A DNA stretch of 7,893 nt from UBA1738 sp003453455 (GCA_946621875.1 CAMOOX010000056.1:1-7893); one strand, 5' to 3'; shown: positions 1 through 6,857, numbered from the stretch's first letter. The notes: a model not told the origin generated them from the letters alone. Numbers and translations are program-made.

Positions 1-50
1 GTTGAGAGAGTAGAATTAGTGAAAACCTCAAAGTGCATTTCATCTCCACC

Positions 51-88
51 AAAAATCGGCAAGATTCGACAGAAGATTGCCGATTTTT
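51..88. terminator. Rho-independent, probably bidirectional terminator
   Basis: A perfect 12-bp stem pairs AAAAATCGGCAA (51-62) with TTGCCGATTTTT (77-88) around a 14-nt loop. The A-run on the left and T-run on the right mean it could stop transcription from either side. It most likely ends an upstream unit whose gene lies almost wholly outside the window. Bases 1-50 contain no recognisable coding end: plus-strand stops occur in two frames at 3-5 and 11-13, while the third frame runs open through the terminator. Confidence 0.85.
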
Positions 89-151
89 ACTTATTACCTA
101 TTCACTCTTCACTTTTCCCTAAAAATACTGCCGATTTAAAGTAATAAGTAA
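87..151. repeat. AT-rich segment flanked by an 11-bp inverted repeat
   Basis: TTACTTATTAC (87-97) is the exact reverse complement of GTAATAAGTAA (141-151). The DNA between is low-complexity (TTCACTCTTCACTT-like). The octamer GCCGATTT from the terminator's right arm recurs near 130-137. This resembles small non-coding repeat debris common between genes in Clostridia. No transposase, target duplication or longer terminal repeat is visible, so it is not assigned to a named element. Confidence 0.35.
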
Positions 152-194
152 TATCGAATAAGGAAAAGGTTTAAGACGCTTTGCCAATGAACAA

Positions 195-224
195 TTGATA
201 ATTGCATATATACAATGCTATAAT
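195..224 (+). promoter_or_regulatory. Sigma-A-type promoter with extended -10 for the membrane protein gene
   Basis: TTGATA (195-200) as -35 and TATAAT (219-224) as a perfect -10 are separated by 18 bp. The -10 is preceded by TG one base away (TGCTATAAT), an extended -10. Transcription would start near 231, about 30 nt ahead of the ATG at 261. The promoter overlaps a theoretical TTG start at 195, which argues against that longer protein. Confidence 0.7.
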
Positions 225-260
225 TATTTAGTTGCAAGCATGAAAGGAAGTGCTATAAAA

Positions 261-701
261 ATGTTCAAAAAATTTGAAATAGTTTCATGGAAAAAAGCTC
301 TTATATCTGCGTTCGTACAAGCATTGTTAGCTGCTACTATATGTATAATATACTCTAATATTATTGCAGCCCTCACAGGAGGAAAAGAGTTTATTGGAAA
401 AGCAGACCAATACAACGAAATCAACGGAATCCGACAAGATGTTGTTTTAGTTATATGTGGGGTGCTTTCAGCCACAATTCCGATTTTATTACTTAGATAT
501 AAACGAATAAAACATTTATTGATGTATGCTTTTGCAACTTTTTTATTCTATGTTTCATTTGTTGCGTTTGTGGTTTTGTGTATAGATGATATAGTATATA
601 ATATTTTCGATTATATATACAATGCATTGATGGCTGTCCCGATAGGTTTGTTGGTTGGTATTGCTATTGTAGTAGTATTCAACAAAATACAAAGCAAATA
701 G
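261..701 (+). CDS. Small four-helix integral membrane protein, family not recognised
   Basis: The protein has 146 residues from the ATG at 261, chosen because GAAAGGAAG lies about 10 nt upstream and a good promoter ends at 224. The in-frame TTG at 195 lies inside the -35 element. Four hydrophobic segments are visible at about residues 13-38, 61-79, 85-108 and 121-142. Basic residues fall at the N-terminus (MFKKF...WKK), in the loop RYKRIK (79-84) and at the C-terminal NKIQSK. The acidic/polar loop (41-60) and the DD at 109-110 would be outside, so both ends are predicted cytoplasmic. There is no signal peptidase site, enzyme motif or nucleotide-binding motif. It is monocistronic by position, between a terminator and a decayed restriction gene, and may be accessory cargo. 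I cannot assign a function. Confidence 0.75.
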   Translation: MFKKFEIVSWKKALISAFVQALLAATICIIYSNIIAALTGGKEFIGKADQYNEINGIRQDVVLVICGVLSATIPILLLRYKRIKHLLMYAFATFLFYVSFVAFVVLCIDDIVYNIFDYIYNALMAVPIGLLVGIAIVVVFNKIQSK

Positions 702-735
702 TTTTTGCATCTAAATCGTTCGGCTTTTCCAGATA

Positions 736-1124
736 AATTCTCGAAATGGGAATACCTATAAAATCAAAGAAACAATTGATAAAGTTGCCATTCTTGCAAA
801 ATTAACAGACGCAGAAATGCAAGAATACTTGCCAAGTGGAAGAGAATTGATATATAAAAACAGAATTAGATGGTCGCTTTTTTACCTATATCATGCTGGA
901 CTTGTCAATAAGATTTCTCGAGGTACATATAGTATTTCAGAAGAAGGTAAAAAACTGTTAAAAAACATGCCTGAAAAAATTAATTTAGCTATTTGATGAA
1001 ATATGAAAAATTTGCACAATGGCGAGCTAATGAGTCATCAAATGATTATGAAATTGATAATTCATTTAAGTTGGGTTTTGAAAAGATTTGTGTACAAGCA
1101 AAAAGGTACAGTAAGGAGTTTTGA
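736..1124 (+). pseudogene. mrr: Remnant of an Mrr-type restriction endonuclease gene (frameshifted, internally deleted)
   Basis: The frame from about 736 to 996 encodes a stretch like the N-terminal winged-helix domain of Mrr family proteins. It includes YKIKETIDKV, LTDAEMQEYLPSGR, NRIRWSLFYLYHAGLV and GTYSISEEGKKLL. That frame stops at 994-996 (TGA). The homology resumes in another frame from about 993 (LMKYEKFAQWRANESS), which a single T lost from the run at 992-994 would explain. The text then jumps to LGFEKICVQAKRYSKE, matching the family's nuclease-core segment around the Q-A-K catalytic strand. By family knowledge, roughly 100 residues of the catalytic domain between these segments are missing. 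Everything after the QAK motif is also gone, with a stop at 1122-1124. No start codon or ribosome site remains. Mrr enzymes cut modified DNA; this copy cannot be active. Domain identification is by eye. Confidence 0.75.
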
Positions 1125-1125
1125 A

Positions 1126-1422
1126 ATGGTAAAACACATTATTCTGTGGAAACTGAAACAGGAATATAACAATAATGCAATTAAGGAAGGCATAAAAGGC
1201 GGTCTTGAAGGACTGATGGGGAAAATTCCGGGACTTTTGGAAATAAAGGTACAAATAAAAAACCTCGAAAGCTCTAATGCAGATGTTATGCTGTATTCTG
1301 TTTTTGAGAATGAAGAAGCTCTCAAAGAGTATTCTGTTAATCCGCTTCATGTAGAAGTGGCAAACGATAAAGTCAGACCATTTACAGAAACAAGACTATG
1401 TATGGATTTTCGTGAAAATTGA
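1126..1422 (+). CDS. Dabb-family (stress-responsive A/B barrel) protein
   Basis: A 98-residue protein from the ATG at 1126, with AAGGAG at 1113-1118 giving 7-nt spacing. A longer reading back to 1003 only uses the wrong frame of the upstream Mrr remnant, so it is rejected. The sequence fits the small Dabb fold (PF07876 type): it opens MVKHIILWKL with the family's conserved early His, has a central MGKIPGLLEIKV, then YSVNPLHVEVA resembling the usual Y-x(3)-P-x-H motif, and ends RPFTETRLCMDF. Family members are dimeric ferredoxin-like barrels. Some are enzymes, most are uncharacterised, and no substrate can be predicted. The start lies one base after the remnant's stop (TTTTGAAATG), so its ribosome site sits inside the remnant. 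No separate promoter is evident. Confidence 0.85.
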   Translation: MVKHIILWKLKQEYNNNAIKEGIKGGLEGLMGKIPGLLEIKVQIKNLESSNADVMLYSVFENEEALKEYSVNPLHVEVANDKVRPFTETRLCMDFREN

Positions 1423-1560
1423 TCAACGGGAAATATCCGAGCATATCAACTCTTCACAGAAGTGCATTAAGGAGGGTAAGTTCTTGCCTAAGTTCCTTGG
1501 TGGTACTAAGGATACGGAGGTATAAAGGTTTATTTAGTATAATCAGAATATTTTTTATAT
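1423..1560 (+). other. Intergenic stretch with a possible tiny peptide frame and a hairpin
   Basis: No recognisable gene. A strong Shine-Dalgarno-like AAGGAGGG (1469-1476) lies 7 nt ahead of a TTG at 1484, which opens a 13-residue frame (MPKFLGGTKDTEV, stop TAA 1523-1525). The same frame is open upstream from at least the GTG at 1412. An 8-bp hairpin with one G-T pair, TCCTTGGT / ACTAAGGA (1494-1512, 3-nt loop), lies within it, without a T-tract. TATAAT at 1538-1543 has no matching -35. The peptide could be real, a leader peptide, or the tail of a lost gene. Confidence 0.2.
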
Positions 1561-1576
1561 TTTGTGCTTTTTGGTC

Positions 1577-1605
1577 TTGACTTTTGCAGATTTTTATATT
1601 AAAAT
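1577..1605 (+). promoter_or_regulatory. Promoter of the pyrimidine operon
   Basis: TTGACT (1577-1582) and TAAAAT (1600-1605) are separated by exactly 17 bp, a near-consensus housekeeping promoter. AT-rich DNA lies upstream (1544-1570). Transcription should start around 1612, giving a leader of about 120 nt before pyrC that begins just ahead of the first attenuator hairpin at 1624. This placement supports the reading of the leader as an attenuator. Confidence 0.75.
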
Positions 1606-1623
1606 ATTAAAAATAGTTTTTAA

Positions 1624-1643
1624 ACCAATACTGCGATATTGGT
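1624..1643 (+). promoter_or_regulatory. Anti-antiterminator hairpin, likely PyrR binding loop
   Basis: ACCAATA (1624-1630) pairs perfectly with TATTGGT (1637-1643) around the hexaloop CTGCGA (1631-1636). The hexaloop fits CNGNGA, the conserved loop of PyrR binding sites in Firmicute pyr leaders. The 3' arm is shared with the antiterminator's 5' arm, so stabilising this hairpin (by PyrR with UMP, if the model holds) would allow termination. Against it: the loop is closed by A-U rather than the C-G of the Bacillus consensus, and no internal bulge is seen. Confidence 0.6.
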
Positions 1644-1704
1644 AAGATTATGTAGTATTTTGTTACTTATTTATTTTTGTGTGCATTTTCATAATCTTGC
1701 CAAT
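1638..1704 (+). promoter_or_regulatory. Antiterminator of the pyr leader
   Basis: ATTGGTAAGATTATG (1638-1652) can pair with CATAATCTTGCCAAT (1690-1704): 15 bp with a single G-U. Its 5' arm overlaps the upstream hairpin's 3' arm and its 3' arm contains the whole left arm of the terminator (1693-1701). The three structures are therefore mutually exclusive, which is the defining arrangement of a transcription attenuator. Forming this structure would let polymerase read into pyrC. Confidence 0.8.
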
Positions 1705-1720
1705 GGGGCAAGATTTTTTT
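1693..1720 (+). terminator. Attenuator terminator upstream of pyrC
   Basis: AATCTTGCC (1693-1701) pairs perfectly with GGCAAGATT (1707-1715) around AATGG, followed directly by a T-run (to 1720). It lies downstream of the operon promoter and only 13 nt before the pyrC ATG. A constitutive terminator here would silence the operon, so it must be conditional. The antiterminator described above provides the switch. Confidence 0.88.
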
Positions 1721-1733
1721 GTGAGGTAGGAAA

Positions 1734-2939
1734 ATGCAGGATCTAAACACAAAATATATAAATAGAGATTTGGCGATAAAGGCAGAAAAGTTCCTTTTAA
1801 ATTCAGGACTTGATTTATCGGTATTTAATAATCTTACAGTATTTCCCGGTTTTTGCGATGTGCATGTGCATTTTCGTGAACCGGGTTTTTCTTATAAAGA
1901 AACGATAAAATCGGGAAGTATTGCTGCGGCGCATGGCGGATATACCTCAGTATGCACAATGCCCAACCTTTTGCCGGTTCCCGATTCATATAAAAACCTG
2001 AAAGTTCAGATAGATATGATTAATAAAGATGCAAAAATTAATATTTTCCCCTACGGCTCCATAACAAGGGGTGAAATGGGAGAAAGCCTTTCCGACATGG
2101 AGGATTTGTCAAAATATGTAATAGCTTTTTCCGATGACGGAAAAGGTGTTCAATCAAGTGAAATTATGGAACAGGCTATGATAAATGCTAATAAACTTGG
2201 AAAAATCATTGCAGCACATTGTGAGGATAATGCACTCCTTTTTGACGGATATATCCATGATGGAAACTATGCAAAGGTGCATAATCATAAGGGAATTTGC
2301 AGTGAGAGCGAATGGAAACAGATAGAACGAGATATAGCTCTTGCAAAAAAAACGGGTTGCAAATACCATATTTGCCATATATCCTGCAAGGAAAGCGTTG
2401 AAATTATCCGAAAAGCAAAGCATGAAGGTATTGATGTCTCCTGTGAAACAGCGCCGCACTATCTGGTTCTTGATGAGGGCGACTTAATGGAAGACGGAAG
2501 ATTTAAGATGAACCCGCCTTTGCGATTGGATAATGATAGAATGGCACTGATTGAGGGCATAAAGGACGGCACCATAGATATGATTGCAACCGACCACGCC
2601 CCTCATTCTGCGGAGGAGAAGGCGGGAGGCTTAAAGGATAGTCTTTTTGGAATTGTCGGACTTGAAACAGCGTTTTCGGTGCTTTATACAAATCTTGTAA
2701 AGAAGGATAAAATTTCTCTTGAACGACTTGTTGAGCTTTTGAGTACAAATCCGAAAAAGAGGTTTGAAATTAAGGACGAAAACAGCTTTTCCATATGGGA
2801 CTTATCATATAAATCAAAGATTGATACCACTGATTTTTTTTCAAAGGGCAAATCAACTCCGTTTGAGAATGAAACAGTTTACGGAAGATGTATTTTAACG
2901 TTTTCCAATGGAAAGCCGATATATGTTATAGGAGGTTAA
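1734..2939 (+). CDS. pyrC: Dihydroorotase
   Basis: This zinc amidohydrolase cyclises N-carbamoyl-L-aspartate to dihydroorotate, the third step of UMP synthesis, in the cytosol. The 401 residues show a class I layout: metal motif DVHVHFREPG (42-51; H44, H46), MPN (76-78), SDDGKG (133-138), AHCED (161-165, His ligand), HICHIS (212-217, His ligand) and the catalytic Asp in ATDHAPH (285-291). The N-terminal part before the metal motif is about 40 residues, clearly shorter than the roughly 60 in Bacillus-type enzymes, so the usual N-terminal beta-sandwich strands seem reduced. The start is fixed: an in-frame TGA lies at 1722-1724, and GAGGT (1723-1727) is the ribosome site, sitting directly after the attenuator T-tract. 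First gene of the operon; carB follows after one base. Confidence 0.96.
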   Translation: MQDLNTKYINRDLAIKAEKFLLNSGLDLSVFNNLTVFPGFCDVHVHFREPGFSYKETIKSGSIAAAHGGYTSVCTMPNLLPVPDSYKNLKVQIDMINKDAKINIFPYGSITRGEMGESLSDMEDLSKYVIAFSDDGKGVQSSEIMEQAMINANKLGKIIAAHCEDNALLFDGYIHDGNYAKVHNHKGICSESEWKQIERDIALAKKTGCKYHICHISCKESVEIIRKAKHEGIDVSCETAPHYLVLDEGDLMEDGRFKMNPPLRLDNDRMALIEGIKDGTIDMIATDHAPHSAEEKAGGLKDSLFGIVGLETAFSVLYTNLVKKDKISLERLVELLSTNPKKRFEIKDENSFSIWDLSYKSKIDTTDFFSKGKSTPFENETVYGRCILTFSNGKPIYVIGG

Positions 2940-2940
2940 A

Positions 2941-5900
2941 ATGGCTAAAAACACAGATGTAAAAAAGGTGCTTATAATAGGTTCGGGACCTATCGTTATA
3001 GGACAGGCGGCGGAATTTGATTATGCTGGTACTCAGGCGTGTCTTGCGCTCAAAGAAGAAGGGTATGAGATAATACTCTGCAATTCAAACCCTGCAACAA
3101 TAATGACTGATACAACAATTGCCGATAAGGTCTATATGGAACCCTTAACGCTTGAATATGTGGCAAAAATTATCCGCCGCGAAAGACCTGACGCAATCTT
3201 GCCCGGAATTGGAGGACAGACAGGCTTAAATCTTGCTATGCAGCTTGAAAAAAAAGGAATTTTAAGAGAATGTGAAGTGAAACTTTTAGGAACATCAAGT
3301 GAAAGTATTGAAAGAGCTGAGGACAGAGAACTCTTCAAGGAAATGTGTGCAAGTATTGGCGAGCCTGTTATACCGTCACAGATTACATACAATATTGATG
3401 AGGCAAAGAAGGCGGCAAATGAAATAGGATACCCTGTCGTATTAAGACCTGCGTTTACTCTTGGCGGTACAGGCGGCGGTTTTGCAAATAATGAAGAAGA
3501 ACTTATAGAAATAGGCATAAACGCATTTAAGCTATCACCTGTGAGCCAGGTGTTGATTGAGAAAAGCGTTAAGGGATATAAGGAAATAGAATTTGAGGTT
3601 ATGCGTGACTCAAACGATACGGCAATTACAATATGCGGTATGGAAAATGTGGATCCGGTAGGCGTTCATACAGGCGACTCAATCGTTGTTGCACCGATTT
3701 TGTCCCTTACAGAAAAAGAACAAAAAATGCTAAATGACAGCGCTATAAAAATAATAAAAGAGCTTAAAATTGAAGGCGGGTGCAATGTCCAGTTTGCATT
3801 AAAGCCAAATTCAGACGAATACTATCTTATTGAGGTAAACCCGAGAGTTTCGCGATCCTCCGCACTGGCGTCAAAAGCGAGCGGTTACCCTATAGCGAGA
3901 GTGACTGCAAAGGTCGCACTCGGTATGATGCTTGAAGAGATTTCAGTGGCAGGCGGAAATGCCGCAAAGGAACCTTCACTCGACTATATTGTTGCAAAGT
4001 TCCCGAGATTTCCCTTTGATAAATTTGCCTCTGCACCGAATATCCTCGGTACGCAGATGAAGGCGACAGGCGAGGTTATGGGAATAGGCTCAAATCTTGA
4101 AGAATGTCTGCTAAAATCGGTACGTTCGCTTGAAACGGGAGTCTGCCATTTCAGGCTGGCAGAATTTGATAATGTGGAAACAGAAGAATTGCTCCACTAT
4201 ATCAAGGATTTCAGAAGCGACAATATTTATGCGATTTTTGAACTTTTGAGGCGCGGTATATCTGTGGACACAATTTACGGTATAACCGCAATAACTCCTC
4301 TGTTTTTGCAATCCTTTAAAAAGATTGTCGATATGGAAAAGGAAGTTGCGGAAAAGGGCTTTGATGAAGGTATCGTAAAAAAAGCAAAAATTATGGGCTT
4401 TTCCGATAAATATATAGCAGAAATTTTAAATATGGACGAAATTGAAGTATATCAAAAGAGAAAGGATATGGGATTTACGCCTGTTTTCAGAATGGTGGAC
4501 ACACTGCATACAGGAAAGTATATAGCATATTTGTATTCTTCATATACGGGAAAAAACGATTCACAGCTTAGAAACAAGAAAAAGATTATTGTATTGGGCG
4601 CAGGTCCAATAAGAATAGGTCAGGGCGTAGAATTTGATTATTCCACAGTTCATGCCGTTCAGACAATTAAAAAAGCGGGATACGAGGCGATAATAATAAA
4701 CAACAACCCTGAAACCGTATCAACCGATTACACAACGGCGGACAAACTGTATTTTGAACCGCTTACACCGGAAGATGTTATGGCAATTGTTGATTTTGAA
4801 AAACCATACGGAGTTATAGCCTCCTTGGGCGGTCAAACAGCTGTAAATCTTGCAAAGCCGCTTATGGAAAGGGGAGTTAAGATAATCGGTACCGACTGTG
4901 AGGCGATAGAGAGGGCAGAAAACCGCGAAGCATTTGAAAAAATCCTTGAAGAGCTTGGTATTCCTCAGCCGGACGGAAAGGCTGTAACAAATATTAAGGA
5001 TGGATTAAAGGCGGCGAACGAAATAGGATATCCTGTTCTTGTAAGACCGTCCTTTGTACTTGGCGGAAGAGCAATGCAGATTGTTTCAAAGGATAAAGAC
5101 CTTAAAGATTACCTGAAAACAGCCGTTGAAATTGATGCCGATAAACCTGTTTTAGTAGATAAATATATCCAGGGTAAGGAAGTAGAAGTCGATGCAATTT
5201 GTGATGGTACCGATGTATTTGTGCCGGGAATTATGGAACTTGTTGAACGGACAGGCGTACATTCGGGTGATTCAATAAGCGTGTACCCTTCTTTCAGTAT
5301 TTCGGACAAGGTAAAGGGCATAATTTTGCAGTATGCCAAAAGTTTGGGACTCGGAATAAACATTATAGGACTTTATAATATTCAATTCATTGTTGACAGC
5401 AGTGAAAATGTCTATGTAATTGAGGTTAACCCGCGTTCCTCAAGGACAGTTCCGTTTTTGTCAAAGGCTACAGGATATAACATTGCCGATATTGCAACCG
5501 AAGTAATACTCGGAAAGTCCTTAAAAGAACAGGGGATTTTCCGCCTTTATCCCGAAGAACAGAACCGTTTTTATGTAAAAGTCCCCGTATTTTCATCTAA
5601 TAAGATAAAGGGACTGGACGCGTACCTTTCGCCTGAGATGAAATCAACGGGTGAGGCGATAGGATATGACAAAAAACTGTCCCGTGCGATGTATAAGGCT
5701 ATGGTCGCATCGGGTATGAAGCTTCAAAATTACGGAACGGTGTTTGTCACTATTGCAGATGAGGATAAAGAGGAGGCACTTCCGCTTGTCAAGAGATTCT
5801 TTGATATGGGCTTTAACATTGAAGCAACAAAAGGAACTGCCGAATTTTTGAAAAATCACGGTATAAGAACAAGAGTTTTAGGAAAAATCAGCGAGGGAAG

Positions 5901-6123
5901 TACAGAAATTTTTGAGTCCATAAGAGCAGGATATGTGAGCTATGTTATAAATACAAGAGGAGTGCTTTCCGGCGTTCATTATGCGGATGGTGTTGAAATC
6001 CGAAAGTGTGCCACTGAAAACAGCATAAATATGTTTACATCACTTGATACGGTAAAGGTTTTGCTTGATGTTTTGGAAGAAACGACAATTACAGTTTCTA
6101 CTATTGATTCAAGAGGTGAATGA
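2941..6123 (+). CDS. carB: Carbamoyl phosphate synthase, large subunit
   Basis: This subunit makes carbamoyl phosphate from bicarbonate, ammonia (from glutamine via CarA) and two ATP, in the cytosol. The 1060 residues match the family length (about 1070). The two homologous synthetase halves are clear. Half one has LIIGSGPIVIGQAAEFDYAG (11-30), RPAFTLGGTGGG (169-180) and EVNPRVSRSSALASKASGYP (298-317). Half two has VLGAGPIRIGQGVEFDYS (551-568), VRPSFVLGGRAMQIV (701-715) and EVNPRSSRT (828-836). The Glu/Asn metal ligands are present in both. The C-terminal MGS-like regulatory domain (about 930-1060) keeps ATKGTA (962-967) and INT (1003-1005), positions used for effector (UMP) binding in relatives. 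AGGAGG (2930-2935) overlaps the end of pyrC. No carA is adjacent, so the glutaminase subunit must be encoded elsewhere. The next gene starts on this gene's stop. Confidence 0.98.
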   Translation: MAKNTDVKKVLIIGSGPIVIGQAAEFDYAGTQACLALKEEGYEIILCNSNPATIMTDTTIADKVYMEPLTLEYVAKIIRRERPDAILPGIGGQTGLNLAMQLEKKGILRECEVKLLGTSSESIERAEDRELFKEMCASIGEPVIPSQITYNIDEAKKAANEIGYPVVLRPAFTLGGTGGGFANNEEELIEIGINAFKLSPVSQVLIEKSVKGYKEIEFEVMRDSNDTAITICGMENVDPVGVHTGDSIVVAPILSLTEKEQKMLNDSAIKIIKELKIEGGCNVQFALKPNSDEYYLIEVNPRVSRSSALASKASGYPIARVTAKVALGMMLEEISVAGGNAAKEPSLDYIVAKFPRFPFDKFASAPNILGTQMKATGEVMGIGSNLEECLLKSVRSLETGVCHFRLAEFDNVETEELLHYIKDFRSDNIYAIFELLRRGISVDTIYGITAITPLFLQSFKKIVDMEKEVAEKGFDEGIVKKAKIMGFSDKYIAEILNMDEIEVYQKRKDMGFTPVFRMVDTLHTGKYIAYLYSSYTGKNDSQLRNKKKIIVLGAGPIRIGQGVEFDYSTVHAVQTIKKAGYEAIIINNNPETVSTDYTTADKLYFEPLTPEDVMAIVDFEKPYGVIASLGGQTAVNLAKPLMERGVKIIGTDCEAIERAENREAFEKILEELGIPQPDGKAVTNIKDGLKAANEIGYPVLVRPSFVLGGRAMQIVSKDKDLKDYLKTAVEIDADKPVLVDKYIQGKEVEVDAICDGTDVFVPGIMELVERTGVHSGDSISVYPSFSISDKVKGIILQYAKSLGLGINIIGLYNIQFIVDSSENVYVIEVNPRSSRTVPFLSKATGYNIADIATEVILGKSLKEQGIFRLYPEEQNRFYVKVPVFSSNKIKGLDAYLSPEMKSTGEAIGYDKKLSRAMYKAMVASGMKLQNYGTVFVTIADEDKEEALPLVKRFFDMGFNIEATKGTAEFLKNHGIRTRVLGKISEGSTEIFESIRAGYVSYVINTRGVLSGVHYADGVEIRKCATENSINMFTSLDTVKVLLDVLEETTITVSTIDSRGE

Positions 6124-6857
6124 TGAAAAAGGCGGATTTTGTTGTAAAATCGAATATACCGATTACTAAAAATGTTATGGAAATGAAACTTGCAGGCGAT
6201 ACAAGCGATATAACTCGTCCCGGTCAGTTTGTAAACATTTTGATTGACGGGTTCTTTTTAAGGCGTCCGATATCGGTTTGCGACTGTGATGGGAAAATTC
6301 TCACAATAATATACAAAATTGTGGGCAAGGGCACACAAAAGATGGCGGAAATGACAGAGGGAACAAAACTTGATGTGCTGACAGGACTGGGTAATGGATA
6401 TGATTTAGCAGTGTCGGGAGATTTTCCGCTTTTGATAGGCGGCGGAGCTGGTGTGCCGCCTATGTATCTTCTTGCAAAGAAGCTCATATCTCTTGGCGTA
6501 AAAGTGAGAGTAATTTTGGGTTTTAACACCCGTTATGAAATCTTCTACGAAAATGAGTTTAAAAAACTCGGAGCAGAGGTAATAATTTCAACAGTTGATG
6601 GGAGTTATGGAGAAAAAGGCTTTGTTACCGATGTTATGCAAAAGGATTATTCATACATCTATTGCTGCGGTCCGGAACCGATGCTAAAAGCGGTGTATAA
6701 GGCTTCTGAAACAGGTGCTCAGTTTAGCTTTGAAGAGCGTATGGGATGTGGTTTTGGAGCGTGCATGGGCTGCTCTTGCAAAACAATAACGGGATATAAA
6801 CGGATTTGCAAGGACGGACCTGTTATGTTTAAGGAGGAAATACTATGGGAAAGCTGA
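6123..6857 (+). CDS. pyrK: Dihydroorotate dehydrogenase B, electron transfer subunit
   Basis: PyrK passes electrons from PyrD's FMN through its [2Fe-2S] cluster and FAD to NAD+ in the PyrD-PyrK heterotetramer. The 244 residues show the ferredoxin-reductase layout: FAD-binding RRPISV (47-52), glycine-rich GGGAGVPPMY (about 105-114) for NAD, CCGPEPMLK (about 181-189), and the cluster motif C-x4-C-x2-C-x11-C in MGCGFGACMGC...RIC near the C-terminus. Two adjacent ATGs exist at 6120 and 6123. The second is preferred because AGAGG (6112-6116) is then 6 nt away, giving a TGATG one-base overlap with the carB stop; the first would leave too little spacing. Its end overlaps pyrD by 13 nt. Confidence 0.96.
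   Translation: MKKADFVVKSNIPITKNVMEMKLAGDTSDITRPGQFVNILIDGFFLRRPISVCDCDGKILTIIYKIVGKGTQKMAEMTEGTKLDVLTGLGNGYDLAVSGDFPLLIGGGAGVPPMYLLAKKLISLGVKVRVILGFNTRYEIFYENEFKKLGAEVIISTVDGSYGEKGFVTDVMQKDYSYIYCCGPEPMLKAVYKASETGAQFSFEERMGCGFGACMGCSCKTITGYKRICKDGPVMFKEEILWES

Noticed and set aside
1..37. Minus-strand start (ATG at 37 with GGTGGAG upstream) or a plus-strand gene end
   Set aside because: At most 12 codons are visible and no family is recognisable; the plus-strand stops at 3-5 and 11-13 are equally consistent with a gene end. The evidence is too short to call.
195..260. Longer form of the membrane protein from TTG 195
   Set aside because: The TTG lies in the -35 element of the promoter and has no ribosome site, whereas the ATG at 261 does.
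1003..1125. N-terminal extension of the Dabb gene (start at 1003)
   Set aside because: These 41 codons are an out-of-frame reading of the Mrr remnant. The internal ATG at 1126 has a proper ribosome site and matches the family's N-terminus.
1499..1506. GGTGGTAC resembles the core of the T-box antiterminator (UGGNACC bulge)
   Set aside because: The final C of the bulge is T, the bases sit inside a simple hairpin, no stem I or specifier region is visible upstream, and no terminator follows before the pyr promoter.
1538..1543. TATAAT as a second promoter before pyrC
   Set aside because: No -35-like hexamer lies 16-18 bp upstream (the region reads CGGAGG). The TTGACT-17-TAAAAT pair downstream is far better.
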